This document shows positions 51,756 to 61,321 of a stretch of DNA of 64,000 bases, one piece after another (within the stretch, counting starts at the first letter, position 1; every line of letters begins with the position of its first letter). This DNA comes from Bacillus haynesii (GTDB lineage: Bacteria; Bacillota; Bacilli; Bacillales; Bacillaceae): assembly GCF_001969855.1 (NCBI RefSeq), contig NZ_MRBL01000020.1:62001-126000 (forward strand). The letters are read 5' to 3'. The position numbers were made by a program, and so were the translations under genes. Below the pieces are notes generated by a model. The model saw only the letters and a program-made list of their open reading frames with translations, had not been told where the DNA came from and searched no databases.

Positions 51756-52934
51756 TTAATAAGCGAGGCTGAACAGACCTTTAATATGGCTCAGGTAGCG
51801 GACGTTGCTTGCTTCTTTCATCAATGAAGCAGGCAGGCCTTTAAGAGATGTGCTGTTCGCGCCGATTACGGCAACTGCGTCTTTGCGGCCAAGGCTTGCA
51901 AGCGTACCTGAGTTAACAGGGCTGAACGTTTCCATTGATTTGTTTTCTAAGTATGCATACAGGTTGTAGCCGATCAGCTCGCCCATTTGCCATGCGATTT
52001 GAGCTGTCGGAGGGTACGGACGGCCATCCGGACCGAAGACAACGGCGCTGTCTCCTGCAACAAATACGTCTTCATGTGATGTAGATTGAAGGAAGTCGTT
52101 TACAGTTGCGCGTCCGCGATTGACTTCAAGACCTGAGTCGCCGATAAGCGGATTGCCTTGAACACCGCCGGTCCAGACAAATGTATTCGTGACGATTTTT
52201 TGCCCGTCTTTCAAATCAACAACGTTTCCTTCTACATTTGTGACAGGCAATCCTGTCAAGAATTCAACGCCGCGTTTTTCAAGGCTCTTTGTCGCACGTT
52301 CGATCAGCTCATCCGGGAGAACCGGCAGGATTTTTGGACCGGCTTCAACAAGCTTCAGCTTGATTTCTTTCGGATCGACACCGTAGCTTCTCGCAAGGTT
52401 CGGCATGATATCGGCGAGTTCACCGACAAGTTCGACGCCTGTGAGTCCGCCGCCGCCGATTAAGATTGTAGCATCAGCTTCGTTTTTCGTTTTAGCATAT
52501 TCGCGCACGCGCTCTTCAACATGCTTGAAGATTTTGTTTGCATCGTTTGCAGATTTGAGCACCATGCTGTTTTCTTCAAGTCCCGGAATGCCGAAGTAAG
52601 CAGTAACAGAACCAAGACCAACGACAAGCGCGTCATACGTTAGGGTAGAGCCGTCAGAAAGAGCGACTTCTTTTTTGTCAACTGAGAAAGAGTTGACTTT
52701 GGCGATTTTAAGATCGATGTCTTTTCCTTTGAAAAGCTTTGCAATCGGCATCGCAACTGCCTGTTCTGACACATTGCCCGCAGCAAGGCGATGCAATTCT
52801 GTGATGATTTGATGTGTCGGGTATTGGTTAACCACTGTGACTTTTGCTTCTTCTTTTGTGTAGTGTTTGCGAACTGTTAAAGCAGACAGTAATCCGCCGT
52901 AACCAGCGCCTAAAATGACGATATGTTTTGACAT
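51756..52934 (-). CDS. ndh: Type II NADH dehydrogenase
   Basis: 392 aa, identical in length to B. subtilis Ndh (YjlD). FAD motif VILGAGYGGLLSAL at the N-terminus, NADH motif ATILIGGGGLTGVELVGELA near residue 165, and a second FAD motif VFVAGDSAVVFGPDGRPYPPTAQIAWQMGE. It feeds electrons from NADH to menaquinone without proton pumping at the inner membrane face. It is co-transcribed with yjlC and, in B. subtilis, repressed by Rex; a Rex box is present here. Confidence 0.95.
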   Translation of the reverse strand: MSKHIVILGAGYGGLLSALTVRKHYTKEEAKVTVVNQYPTHQIITELHRLAAGNVSEQAVAMPIAKLFKGKDIDLKIAKVNSFSVDKKEVALSDGSTLTYDALVVGLGSVTAYFGIPGLEENSMVLKSANDANKIFKHVEERVREYAKTKNEADATILIGGGGLTGVELVGELADIMPNLARSYGVDPKEIKLKLVEAGPKILPVLPDELIERATKSLEKRGVEFLTGLPVTNVEGNVVDLKDGQKIVTNTFVWTGGVQGNPLIGDSGLEVNRGRATVNDFLQSTSHEDVFVAGDSAVVFGPDGRPYPPTAQIAWQMGELIGYNLYAYLENKSMETFSPVNSGTLASLGRKDAVAVIGANSTSLKGLPASLMKEASNVRYLSHIKGLFSLAY

Positions 52935-52970
52935 CGTGAATCCTCCGTCCTTATTCTGAATGTATAGTGA

Positions 52971-53405
52971 TTATTTTTGTTTTTCGCGTTCTGACATGAT
53001 TTGCAGGTAGCTTTGAACAAAGCGGAACAGCTTTTGGGCCTGCGGATCTTTAAGCATTTTCAGCAAACCGAAAAGTCCGATGACTTCATTGCTTTCGTCA
53101 GCGCGGTCTTTTGCTTCAATGGCAGTAGCCGCGATTTCTTTTGCCGTATCTTTGACAGGCTCAAGAATTTCTGTAATGGCACCGACCGTATCATTTTTTA
53201 ATACTTCATCAGTTGCAACGGATTGTGCGAAATCGTAAGACTTTGTCAAAATGTTGACCAGTTCTGTCAGCTTTGGAAGCTGGTCGACTAAAGTAGTCAA
53301 AGACTCCTGTACTTCAGGTTTTAGCAGTTGATCGATAAGATCGCGTTGGCTTTGGCTTACAGATTCGTTTGTTTGATCAGCTGTTTGATCGATTGTTTCC
53401 GGCAT
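52971..53405 (-). CDS. yjlC: DUF1641 protein YjlC
   Basis: The start at 53405 (MPETIDQTADQTNESVSQSQ) has AAAGGAG 8 nt upstream. 144 aa, all helical; LVDQLPKLTELVNILTKSYDF and VIGLFGLLKMLKDPQAQKLFRFV are the DUF1641 core. The function is unknown, but it always accompanies ndh in Bacillus, so it likely assists or regulates the dehydrogenase. Confidence 0.92.
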   Translation of the reverse strand: MPETIDQTADQTNESVSQSQRDLIDQLLKPEVQESLTTLVDQLPKLTELVNILTKSYDFAQSVATDEVLKNDTVGAITEILEPVKDTAKEIAATAIEAKDRADESNEVIGLFGLLKMLKDPQAQKLFRFVQSYLQIMSEREKQK

Positions 53406-53467
53406 AACCAATTCTCCTTTTCAATAAGCGATGTGCTGTTTTTTGATGAGAGCCCTTTTTCTATAGT

Positions 53468-53485
53468 TTGTGAATTTATGCACAA
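53468..53485. promoter_or_regulatory. Rex box upstream of yjlC-ndh
   Basis: TTGTGAA-TTTA-TGCACAA, one mismatch to the Rex consensus, 62 bp before yjlC. Rex control of this operon is established in B. subtilis. Confidence 0.75.
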
Positions 53486-53812
53486 ACAAGTCCGCAAAAA
53501 GGTTCTCCCCTTTTGTGTTTGTTTTGCTGTTTTCAGTCTGAAATTCCCGAAAACACGCAATCTCAAAACACGCTGTATTTTTTACTACTAAATGATAACA
53601 CTTTTTGAACAAAAAATGAACGTGATTGTTTCGGAAATGAAATAAAATCATAGAAAACTTTATATATAGGGCTTCTTTCATCCCTTTCATTTCCTATATT
53701 GTGTCTTTTTTTACGAAACGCCCCGTTCACACGTCATGATAGAGACGGGAGACATGACAACATTTCATAGAATCGCCTCTAGTTTACATAATAAAATTAT
53801 TGTTACCTCTGG
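53486..53812. other. Promoter region of yjlC and gene-free spacer
   Basis: No gene is seen. It should contain the yjlC promoter and the end of the 53813 transcript; no hairpin with a clear T-run was found. Confidence 0.35.
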
Positions 53813-54043
53813 TTAATCTTCATCTTTGACATCCGGATCTTCGGGGATGGGTTCGTTCAGAACGGATTCCGCCCACTCTTTATACTTTTCCATCTGTTCC
53901 ATATGCGTATTGAATTGCTCTTTGTTAATTAAATGCTGCTGTCCGTCAAAGACGGTGCGGATTTTCTTTTCTCTGACAAGCTGTTCAACATATGCTTCTG
54001 AAAGCGTTAAATATTCTGCGGTTTCCTTTATCGTCAAGTACAT
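53813..54043 (-). CDS. Small MerR/excisionase-type DNA-binding protein
   Basis: 76 aa; residues 1-50 form an HTH_17 excisionase fold (YLTIKETAEYLTLSEAYVEQ, LVREKKIRTVFDGQQHLINK), followed by an acidic tail (PIPEDPDVKDED). RBS AGAGG-like before the ATG. Such proteins bind DNA as small regulators or recombination directionality factors. No integrase is nearby, so a chromosomal regulator is more likely. It is divergent from 54136. Confidence 0.8.
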   Translation of the reverse strand: MYLTIKETAEYLTLSEAYVEQLVREKKIRTVFDGQQHLINKEQFNTHMEQMEKYKEWAESVLNEPIPEDPDVKDED

Positions 54044-54135
54044 GTTTTGTTTCCTCTCGTTTTGATTTAGGCGAACGTTGCGATTTTAGGATCATACGAT
54101 AAGATATATCAGTTTAGATGATGGAGGCCTATTCT

Positions 54136-54360
54136 ATGTATTCAAAATGGAATTCTGAAACGTATTATCCGCCTTCAGTCCAACAAATGCATACCGGTCA
54201 ATCTTCGCAGCATATGAATCAAAGGCTGAAAAATCTCGAAGATCAAATGGAATTGCTGATCAAGCTCATGGAAAGCAACAATCAGCTGCTGCGTTCGATT
54301 GAAGAGCAGCAGAATCGCGTCTGCACGGCCGGCGGCGGTTCGGTCATCGTCAGAATGTGA
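54136..54360 (+). CDS. 74-aa coiled-coil protein, unknown
   Basis: The start is set at 54136 because GGAGG (54123-54127) is 8 nt upstream; two earlier in-frame ATGs overlap the RBS. The sequence begins MYSKWNSETYYPPSVQQMH, has a heptad-like helix (NQRLKNLEDQMELLIKLMES) and ends GGGSVIVRM. The Tyr/Gln-rich N-terminus is reminiscent of small spore-coat or sporulation proteins, but no family is recognised. Confidence 0.75.
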   Translation: MYSKWNSETYYPPSVQQMHTGQSSQHMNQRLKNLEDQMELLIKLMESNNQLLRSIEEQQNRVCTAGGGSVIVRM

Positions 54361-54390
54361 GTTTTGATCAATCGAACTTCATCAAAATAA

Positions 54391-54418
54391 AAAGAGGAAG
54401 GACGTGTCCTTCTTCTTT
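54391..54418. terminator. Bidirectional terminator
   Basis: GAGGAAGGAC, GT, GTCCTTCTTC with flanking AAAA and TTT runs. It serves 54136 (+) and the leucine operon (-). Confidence 0.75.
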
Positions 54419-54441
54419 GTTTGTAAGCCTTATCCAGTATA

Positions 54442-56394
54442 CTACAGATTTTTTCGCGCTGAAAGGCCGGCAATTTCATCGTATGTTTCACGGTTTTCCA
54501 ATGTTGACAAATCGCCTGCCGGTTCGTTCAAATAGGCAGCTCTGATCAGCCGTCTCATCACTTTTGCATTTCTCGTCTTCGGCAAACCGCTGACAAAGTA
54601 AACCGCTTTTGGCTTGATTGCTTTACCGATCGCATCAGATGCAAGGTTCAGCAAATCATCTTTTAGTTCTTCTGACGGCTTTTCCGACTGACTGAGGACG
54701 ACGAAGCAGACGGCAGCCTGACCTTTGAGCTTATCCGGAACGCCGATGACGCCTGCTTCTGCCACCGCTGGATGGCCGACCAGCACGGACTCTATTTCGG
54801 CGGGGCCGATTCTTTTTCCGGCAGCATTGATCACATCATCGGAACGTCCGCTGATCGTCCAGTAGCCGTTTTCATCCCGTTTTGCCCAATCGCCGTGCAC
54901 CCAGACGTCAGTCCAGCGGCTCCAATATGCTTTTTCGTATCTGGACGGCTCCTTCCAAAAACCGTTCGTCATGCCGACCCACGGCTTTGTCAGGACAAGC
55001 TCCCCGACTTCATTGACGACTTCCTCCCCTTTTTCGTTGAAGACATTGGCCGCCATTCCGGGAAGAGGCGAATTAAATGTCATCGGCGTGATCGGCCGCA
55101 GGAGCACATTGCCCAAAATACCGCCTGAGATTTCCGTTCCTCCTGAATAATTAAATATAGGAATCCGTTCTTTTCCAGCATGGCGGAACAGCCACATCCA
55201 CGGTTCATAATTCCATGGTTCGCCCGTTGAGCCGATTGCCTTCAGACTGCTCAGGTCGTATTGATAGAGAAAATCTTCGCCGTGCTGCATCAGTGAGCGA
55301 ATGAGCGTCGGAGAGACGCCGAGATGTGTCACCCGGTGTTTGCTGACAAGCTCCCACAGCCGATCCGGGGCCGGGAAGTCCGGTGCCCCGTCATACAGCA
55401 AAACAGCCGCTCCGTTTATGAGGCCCCCGAATATTAAAAACGGTCCCATCATCCAGCCCATGTCTGTAAACCAGAAAAACGTGTCCCCTTGTTTGACATC
55501 CATCCCGAAGCCCGCATCAAATGCAGCTTTCAGCGGAAAACCGGTATGGGTATGAACCGCTCCCTTCGGCTGTCCTGTCGTGCCCGATGTGTAAAGCAGC
55601 ATGAGCGGATCTGCACTGTCCATTTCTTCTGTAATCTGCAGGGGATCGTTTTTCAGCAATTCATTCCAGTCTATATCTCTCTTATGATTCCAAGCTTGAT
55701 CGCCATCGTGAAGTCTGCAGACGACGACTTTTTGAACAGTGGGGGAACGGTCCGCGGCTTTGTCAGCTTCTTTCTTTATGCAGACCTTCTTCCCCCTTCG
55801 CAAAAAGGCATCTGCTGTGACAAGGATTTTTGCTTCGGCAGCGCTAAGTCTCGCGGCTGCCGCATGGGCGCCGTAGCCTGAAAAAACCGGTAAAAACACC
55901 GCGCCGATTTTAGCGGCAGCCAGCATGGCGATGACCGTTTCCGGGATCATCGGCATGTAAATCGCAATGACATCCCCTTTTGCTATGCCTTGCTTTTTAA
56001 AGCCTGCCGCCGCACGGGCGATTTTTTGATGTAAAGAAGAATAGCTGATCCGTTCTGTTTTTCCGTCTTCACTTTCCCAGATGAGGGCTGTCCTGTCGGC
56101 CGTATCAGGCCGGCGGGACCATTTTTCCACAGCGTTGTAAACGGCATTTATGCGTCCGCCGGAAAACCATTTCGGCCATTTTATGCCTTTATCGAGATTC
56201 AATGTTTGGCTGTACCGCTTGTACCAGCTGATGCCGAGCGCTTTTTCGGCCTCTTCCCAGAACCAGGCGATATCGTCAGTACTTGCTTTCAAAAAATCAT
56301 CATAGTCGGAAAAACCGAGGGCTGTCATCCATTGAAACAGCCGGGTCGTTTTTACAAATTCCGGATCAGGCTGCCAAACCGCTTTTTCGGCCAT
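54442..56394 (-). CDS. Acetoacetyl-CoA synthetase-like acyl-CoA ligase
   Basis: 650 aa, Acs/AacS-type ANL enzyme. N-terminal ACAS domain (IAWFWEEAEKALGISWYKRY), P-loop YTSGTTGQPKGAVHTHTGF, FWFTDMGWMMGPF, GSTGEPWNYEPW, YSGGTEISGG, the hinge SGRSDDVINAAGKRIGPAEIE and the catalytic Lys region PKTRNAKVMRR. As last gene of the leucine operon, after HMG-CoA lyase which yields acetoacetate, it plausibly makes acetoacetyl-CoA. Acetyl- or propionyl-CoA synthetase are alternatives. B. subtilis has an unrelated-length YngI in this neighbourhood. Confidence 0.82.
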   Translation of the reverse strand: MAEKAVWQPDPEFVKTTRLFQWMTALGFSDYDDFLKASTDDIAWFWEEAEKALGISWYKRYSQTLNLDKGIKWPKWFSGGRINAVYNAVEKWSRRPDTADRTALIWESEDGKTERISYSSLHQKIARAAAGFKKQGIAKGDVIAIYMPMIPETVIAMLAAAKIGAVFLPVFSGYGAHAAAARLSAAEAKILVTADAFLRRGKKVCIKKEADKAADRSPTVQKVVVCRLHDGDQAWNHKRDIDWNELLKNDPLQITEEMDSADPLMLLYTSGTTGQPKGAVHTHTGFPLKAAFDAGFGMDVKQGDTFFWFTDMGWMMGPFLIFGGLINGAAVLLYDGAPDFPAPDRLWELVSKHRVTHLGVSPTLIRSLMQHGEDFLYQYDLSSLKAIGSTGEPWNYEPWMWLFRHAGKERIPIFNYSGGTEISGGILGNVLLRPITPMTFNSPLPGMAANVFNEKGEEVVNEVGELVLTKPWVGMTNGFWKEPSRYEKAYWSRWTDVWVHGDWAKRDENGYWTISGRSDDVINAAGKRIGPAEIESVLVGHPAVAEAGVIGVPDKLKGQAAVCFVVLSQSEKPSEELKDDLLNLASDAIGKAIKPKAVYFVSGLPKTRNAKVMRRLIRAAYLNEPAGDLSTLENRETYDEIAGLSARKNL

Positions 56395-56425
56395 ACCGCT
56401 TCCCCCTTTTCGTTTGGATTGGCCT

Positions 56426-57955
56426 TTAGACGGGATAAACAGGATGCTTCCGTTCCGTAAATATCATGTATTTGGTCATATATGCATTCAGCCGTTTAAT
56501 GAGTTCCGCACGCAGCGAATCGGCCGGAATGATCCCGTCGACAATCATTTCTGAAGCAAGCCGGTAAATGTCTATGTCTTTTTGGTACTCTTCCCGTTTT
56601 TCGGCGATGAAGGCGGACCGTTCTTCTTCAGGCAATTCTGCGATTTTTTTGGCATAAACGGCATTTACCGCTGCTTCCGGACCCATGACGGCAATCTGCG
56701 CCGTCGGCAGCGCCAGACAGCAGTCAGGCTCAAAGGCCGGCCCCGCCATCGCATACAAGCCTGCGCCATAAGCTTTCCTGACGATGACGGATATTTTCGG
56801 TACGGTTGCTTCGGCCATCGCTGAAATCATTTTCGCGCCGTGTCTGATAATACCCGCCCTCTCGACTTTCGTTCCGATCATAAAGCCGGGGATATCAGCC
56901 AGAAACAAGAGCGGGATATGATAGGCATCGCACAAATTGATAAACTTTGCGGCTTTGTCTGCCGAATCGTGAAACAAAACACCGCCTTTGACCCGCGGCT
57001 GATTGGCAATGATGCCGACAGGCTGTCCGTGAATCCTTGCCAAACCGGTAATCAGCTCTGGAGCGAACAATTTTTTGATCTCATAAAAAGACGCTTCATC
57101 AATGATCCGATCAATTAAATCCATCATGTGAAACGGTGCGTTTTGGTTTTTCGGAATGATCTCCTCCAGTGACCGGTCAAACGGACGGGCGGATTTTGCT
57201 TCAATGACAGGCGCTTTTTCGGTGTAGTTCGGCGGAAAGTAGGAAAGATACTGGCGCGCCGACTTGATTGCATCTTCTTCCGTTTCGGCAAGAATGTCTC
57301 CGCAGCCTGAAACAGAACAGTGCATTCGCGCGCCGCCCATTTCTTCAAGCGACACTTTTTCGCCGATCACCATTTCCGCCATGCGCGGCGAGCCTAAATA
57401 CATCGAGGCGTTACCTTCGACCATGATGACGATGTCGCAAAAAGCCGGTATGTAGGCGCCTCCTGCCGCTGAAGGCCCGAACAAGAGACAAATTTGCGGG
57501 ATGCGCCCGGATAATTTGACTTGCTGATAAAAAATCCGCCCCGCTCCTCTTCGCCCCGGAAACATGTCAACTTGATCCGTAATTCTTGCTCCTGCCGAAT
57601 CGACCAAATAAAGAAGCGGGCAATTCAGTTTTTCGGCTGTTTCCTGGATGCGGATGATTTTTTCGACGGTTCTCGCTCCCCATGATCCTGCTTTTACAGT
57701 TGAATCATTAGCCATGACGCAAACGGTTCGGCCGCCGATTTTTCCGATTCCCGTGACGACTCCATCTGCCGGAAGTCCGTCAGCCATGCAATTGGCAAAA
57801 AACGCGTCCTCAAGGTCGAGGCCTTCGTCAAGCAGCAGCTTTAATCGGTCTCTGACAAATAATTTCCCTTTTTTCTCATTGGCTTCATGGTATTTTTGCG
57901 CTCCGCCCTCCTGAATCCGGCGGATGCGTTCATACAATTCCTTTTCGGCCGGCAT
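56426..57955 (-). CDS. yngE: Acyl-CoA carboxylase carboxyltransferase subunit (YngE-type)
   Basis: 509 aa, crotonase-like carboxyltransferase. NSTVKAGSWGARTVEKI, VDSAGARITDQVDMFPGRRGAGRIFY, GPSAAGGAYIPAFCDIVI and GFMIGTKVERAGIIRHGAKM are conserved in 3-methylcrotonyl-CoA carboxylase beta subunits, and the operon partners (HMG-CoA lyase, methylglutaconyl-CoA hydratase-like) support that substrate over propionyl-CoA. It works with YngHA and the biotin carrier YngHB. Confidence 0.92.
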   Translation of the reverse strand: MPAEKELYERIRRIQEGGAQKYHEANEKKGKLFVRDRLKLLLDEGLDLEDAFFANCMADGLPADGVVTGIGKIGGRTVCVMANDSTVKAGSWGARTVEKIIRIQETAEKLNCPLLYLVDSAGARITDQVDMFPGRRGAGRIFYQQVKLSGRIPQICLLFGPSAAGGAYIPAFCDIVIMVEGNASMYLGSPRMAEMVIGEKVSLEEMGGARMHCSVSGCGDILAETEEDAIKSARQYLSYFPPNYTEKAPVIEAKSARPFDRSLEEIIPKNQNAPFHMMDLIDRIIDEASFYEIKKLFAPELITGLARIHGQPVGIIANQPRVKGGVLFHDSADKAAKFINLCDAYHIPLLFLADIPGFMIGTKVERAGIIRHGAKMISAMAEATVPKISVIVRKAYGAGLYAMAGPAFEPDCCLALPTAQIAVMGPEAAVNAVYAKKIAELPEEERSAFIAEKREEYQKDIDIYRLASEMIVDGIIPADSLRAELIKRLNAYMTKYMIFTERKHPVYPV

Positions 57956-57975
57956 CGGCTGTCCCCCCGTTCGTT

Positions 57976-58758
57976 TTATTCTCCCGTATAATACGGCTGC
58001 CGCTTTTCTGTAAAAGCTTTCAGCCCTTCTGTCCTGTCTTTCGTGGGAATCGTCAGTTCATAGGCTTTTTGTTCAATGGCAAGCCCTGTTTCGATACTCG
58101 TCTCAAGCCCTTGATTGATGGCGAATTTCGCCTGTCTGACGGCAACCGGTCCGTTTGCTGCGATGTTCGCTGCGATACTTTCGGTTGTTTCCTTTAACTT
58201 CGAAAGCGGAACGACATGTTCAACCAGGCTGATCTTTTGCGCTTCTTCGGCGCTGATGCGGCAGCCGGTATAGATCATTTCTTTCGCCTTTCCCCTGCCG
58301 ATCAAGCGGGGCAGCCGCTGTGTCCCCCCTGCCCCGGGAATGATCGCGAGCGTTGTTTCGGGGAGGCCGAGTTCAATATGTTCGGCTGCAATCCTGATGT
58401 CGCACGCCAATGCAAGCTCCAGCCCCCCTCCCAAAGCGCTTCCGTTTAATGAAGCGATGACGGGCTGCGGCAGTTTTTCCGTTTCGCTGGCCACACGTTG
58501 AATCAGGGAAACAGCCTGCTTCGCTTCTGTGCGGCTCATGCGGGCTCTTTCCTTTAAATCGGCACCTGCACAAAACGTCCTGTCCCCTTTTCCCGTTATG
58601 ATGACACAGCGGACGGCCGGGTTGGAACGAATATCGTGAAGGATGCGCTGAAAGTCGTCGAGAAGCCCAAGCGAGAGGGCATTTGCAGCCTGCGGCCTGT
58701 TCAACGTCAACACGGCGACAGACTGCTCGTTGATGGAATAAAGCACATTGGGCTCCAT
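57976..58758 (-). CDS. yngF: Enoyl-CoA hydratase, probable methylglutaconyl-CoA hydratase
   Basis: 260 aa, crotonase fold. FCAGADLKERARMS, LNGSALGGGLELALACDIRIAA and LPETTLAIIPGAGGTQRLPRL carry the oxyanion residues and the two catalytic Glu; the Lys-rich DLKERARM loop is typical of AU-binding/methylglutaconyl-CoA hydratases. It converts 3-methylglutaconyl-CoA to HMG-CoA. RBS GAGGAGG. It lies 20 bp from both neighbours. Confidence 0.9.
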   Translation of the reverse strand: MEPNVLYSINEQSVAVLTLNRPQAANALSLGLLDDFQRILHDIRSNPAVRCVIITGKGDRTFCAGADLKERARMSRTEAKQAVSLIQRVASETEKLPQPVIASLNGSALGGGLELALACDIRIAAEHIELGLPETTLAIIPGAGGTQRLPRLIGRGKAKEMIYTGCRISAEEAQKISLVEHVVPLSKLKETTESIAANIAANGPVAVRQAKFAINQGLETSIETGLAIEQKAYELTIPTKDRTEGLKAFTEKRQPYYTGE

Positions 58759-58778
58759 TCGGTCTTCCTCCTCTTCAT

Positions 58779-59690
58779 CTATGAAAAAAAGTTCTTTGAT
58801 TTAGCCGCCTGCAAATTTCGGCTTGGCAGCTCTCTTCCGGTTTTGTCTTCGATCCATTTGGCAGCTGAAAGTAGCTGGCTGAGATCAACTCCGGTTTCGA
58901 TGCCCATCTGGGCGCACATGTAAATCAAATCATCAGTTGCCGCATTTCCCGTGGCTCCCGGTGCATAAGGACAGCCGCCCAGCCCGCCGCAGGATGCATC
59001 AAATACGGTAATTCCCATATCCATCGCTGCGATCATGTTGGCGAGCGCCATCCCCCTCGTATCATGAAAATGAAGGGCGATATTCTCTTTCGGAAAGCGC
59101 TTTAAGAGTACGTCAAGCACCCTTTGAACCTGTACGGGATTTGCTGCGCCGATCGTATCTCCGAGAGAAAGTTCGTCGATCCCCATGTCGAACAGCGCTT
59201 CAGAGATGCGTATGATTTGCTCCAATGGCACGTAATGCTCATAAGGACAGCCAAATACGGTGGACAGGTAGGCTCTGGCGGTGAGGCCTGCTTGTTTCGC
59301 TGCCCCGGTGACTTCCTGTAAGACGGGAAGCGTTTCACCGATCGATTTGTTAATGTTTTTCCGGTTGTGTGTCTCGCTTGCCGACATGAAAACAGAAGCT
59401 TCATCGATCCCTCCTTCAAGAGCCCGTTCCAGCCCTTTTCGGTTCGGAATGAGGGCTGCGTAGGTGACGCCCGGCTTCCGGTTGATTCCTTTGGCAACAT
59501 CAAGGGCATCAGACAGTGCAGGAATCCACTTAGGATTGACGAATGAAGTGATTTCGATATATGAAAGCCCTGTTTGGGATAGCATGTCGATCCAGGTCAT
59601 TTTATCGGCTGTCGAGAGTGCGGTTTGTTCGTTTTGCAGACCGTCGCGCGGCCCGACTTCTTTAATGATAATTTTCTTCGGTACGTTCAT
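58779..59690 (-). CDS. yngG: Hydroxymethylglutaryl-CoA lyase
   Basis: 303 aa, HMGL-like TIM barrel. KEVGPRDGLQNEQ carries the catalytic Arg/Asp, HFHDTRGMALANMIAAM holds metal His ligands, and GGLGGCPYAPGATGNAATDDLIYM contains the conserved Cys (GGLGGCPYAPGATGN). It cleaves HMG-CoA to acetyl-CoA and acetoacetate in leucine degradation. RBS GGAGG. Confidence 0.94.
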   Translation of the reverse strand: MNVPKKIIIKEVGPRDGLQNEQTALSTADKMTWIDMLSQTGLSYIEITSFVNPKWIPALSDALDVAKGINRKPGVTYAALIPNRKGLERALEGGIDEASVFMSASETHNRKNINKSIGETLPVLQEVTGAAKQAGLTARAYLSTVFGCPYEHYVPLEQIIRISEALFDMGIDELSLGDTIGAANPVQVQRVLDVLLKRFPKENIALHFHDTRGMALANMIAAMDMGITVFDASCGGLGGCPYAPGATGNAATDDLIYMCAQMGIETGVDLSQLLSAAKWIEDKTGRELPSRNLQAAKSKNFFS

Positions 59691-59707
59691 TTGCCATCCT
59701 CCAGACC

Positions 59708-59920
59708 TTATTGAAGCTCCAATAAGACGTCCCCTTCATCGGCAAAATCACCTTCGTTCTTTCTGACGGTTTTGACGGTGCCGGCCGTTTCGGCGACAAT
59801 CGGAATCTCCATTTTCATCGATTCTAAAATGGCGACTTCCTGCCCCTTTTCGATTTTGTCTCCTGCCTTCACTAATATTTTCCACACGTTTCCCGCCATA
59901 TTGGTGACAACAGTATTCAT
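59708..59920 (-). CDS. yngHB: Biotin carboxyl carrier protein of acyl-CoA carboxylase
   Basis: The start at 59920 (MNTVVTNMAGNVWKILVKAG) follows AAGGAGG; 70 aa. It is a single biotinyl domain with the biotinylation motif ESMKMEIP (Lys36) and the hairpin turn GDKIEKGQEV. It is a free-standing carrier between the carboxylase (YngHA) and carboxyltransferase (YngE), with 17-bp spacing to both flanking genes. Confidence 0.93.
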   Translation of the reverse strand: MNTVVTNMAGNVWKILVKAGDKIEKGQEVAILESMKMEIPIVAETAGTVKTVRKNEGDFADEGDVLLELQ

Positions 59921-59937
59921 GGCACGCCTCCTTGATT

Positions 59938-61278
59938 TCATTTTGACTGATAGCGATTGATAAAATCGGTTTGCACCCCGCCTTTTCGGAATTCGTCAGA
60001 ACGTACGATGTCTTCAAGCAGCGGAATGTTCGTTTTAATGCCTTTCACTTGATATTGTGAGAGCGCTTCGGCCAATGTGCGGATGGCTTCATCTCTGCTG
60101 CTTCCTTTGACGATCATCTTGGCGATCATCGGGTCGTAATACGGGGTGATGTTCATACCTGGGGCTGCTGCGCATTCATGACGGACATTCGGTTGCTCAG
60201 GCAGCTTAAGGTCAGTGATCCGCCCCGGCGAAGGGAAAAATGTTTTCGGATCTTCTGCACAGATTCTGACTTCGATCGCATGTCCGTCCCGCCGAATGTC
60301 TTTCTGCTTATACGAAATTGGTTTTCCTGCTGCGATATTGAGCTGTTCTTCGACAAGATCGAGCCCTGTAATTTCCTCTGTCACCGGGTGTTCGACTTGC
60401 AGACGGGTATTCATCTCAAGAAAATAAAAATGATTCTCCTTGTCTACTAAAAACTCGATTGTTCCGGCATTGACATAGCCGATCGACAGCGCAGCTTTGA
60501 CGGCCGCTTCACCGAGCTTCGTGCGCATGTTTTCATCGAATAACGGAGCAGGTGCCTCTTCGATGATTTTTTGCTGACGTCTCTGAATCGAACAGTCCCG
60601 TTCCCAAAGATAGACGGCATTTCCGTATTCGTCTGTTAAAATCTGAATCTCGATATGTCTAGCATGCTCGATGTATTTCTCGATGTACATAGCTCCGTCT
60701 CCGAAAAAATCGGCGGCTCGTTTTTGGCTGCCTTCATATGCTTTTTCTAATTCGCTTTCATTACGGATCAGCTGCATTCCGATGCCGCCGCCTCCAAAAG
60801 AAGCCTTGAGCATCACGGGATAGCCGATGGATTCGGCAAGAGCCAGGGCCTCATTCAGACCGGACAAGCTTTTTGTCACGCCGGGAACAACAGGAACCCC
60901 GGCTTGTTCCATCGCCTGTCTCGCTTCAATTTTGCTTCCCATTTTGGCGATCACCTCAGACGGCGGACCGATAAACGTGATATTTTCCTGCAGACACCTT
61001 TCGGCAAAACGGCTGTTCTCTGAAAGCAAACCGTATCCCGGATGGATGGCACAGACCCCCGCTTTTTTAGCGGTTTCGATGATTTTTTCGATATTTAAAT
61101 AGCTTTCACTGACCCGCGGTTTGCCGATCAGCCAGGCTTCATCTGCAGCTTTAACATGCAGGGCCTCCGCATCGGCTTCAGAGTAGACGGCAGCCGTCTG
61201 AATACCGAGCCGTTGACAAGTTCGGATGATCCGTAGTGCGATTTCGCCGCGATTGGCGATAAGCAATTTTTGAAACAA
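59938..61278 (-). CDS. yngHA: Biotin carboxylase subunit of acyl-CoA carboxylase
   Basis: A TTG start at 61278 (MFQKLLIANRGEIALRIIRT) is preferred, with GGGGG 8 nt upstream; 446 aa, as B. subtilis AccC2. Biotin carboxylase N-domain, ATP-grasp with the Gly-rich loop KASFGGGGIGMQL (Ile where many have Arg), RDCSIQRRQQKIIEEAPAP, EFLVDKENHFYFLEMNTRLQVEHPVTEEITG. It carboxylates YngHB with ATP and bicarbonate. It is the first gene of the operon here; B. subtilis has yngJ and yngI ahead of it. Confidence 0.94.
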   Translation of the reverse strand: MFQKLLIANRGEIALRIIRTCQRLGIQTAAVYSEADAEALHVKAADEAWLIGKPRVSESYLNIEKIIETAKKAGVCAIHPGYGLLSENSRFAERCLQENITFIGPPSEVIAKMGSKIEARQAMEQAGVPVVPGVTKSLSGLNEALALAESIGYPVMLKASFGGGGIGMQLIRNESELEKAYEGSQKRAADFFGDGAMYIEKYIEHARHIEIQILTDEYGNAVYLWERDCSIQRRQQKIIEEAPAPLFDENMRTKLGEAAVKAALSIGYVNAGTIEFLVDKENHFYFLEMNTRLQVEHPVTEEITGLDLVEEQLNIAAGKPISYKQKDIRRDGHAIEVRICAEDPKTFFPSPGRITDLKLPEQPNVRHECAAAPGMNITPYYDPMIAKMIVKGSSRDEAIRTLAEALSQYQVKGIKTNIPLLEDIVRSDEFRKGGVQTDFINRYQSK

Positions 61279-61321
61279 AAAAACGCCCCCTTTCATATTC
61301 ATCAGCGTCTGAAATGGAATT

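Noticed and set aside
53813-54043. Excisionase of an integrated element
   Set aside because: There is an HTH_17 fold, but no integrase, attachment repeats or phage genes are nearby, and yjlC-ndh on one side is ordinary chromosome.
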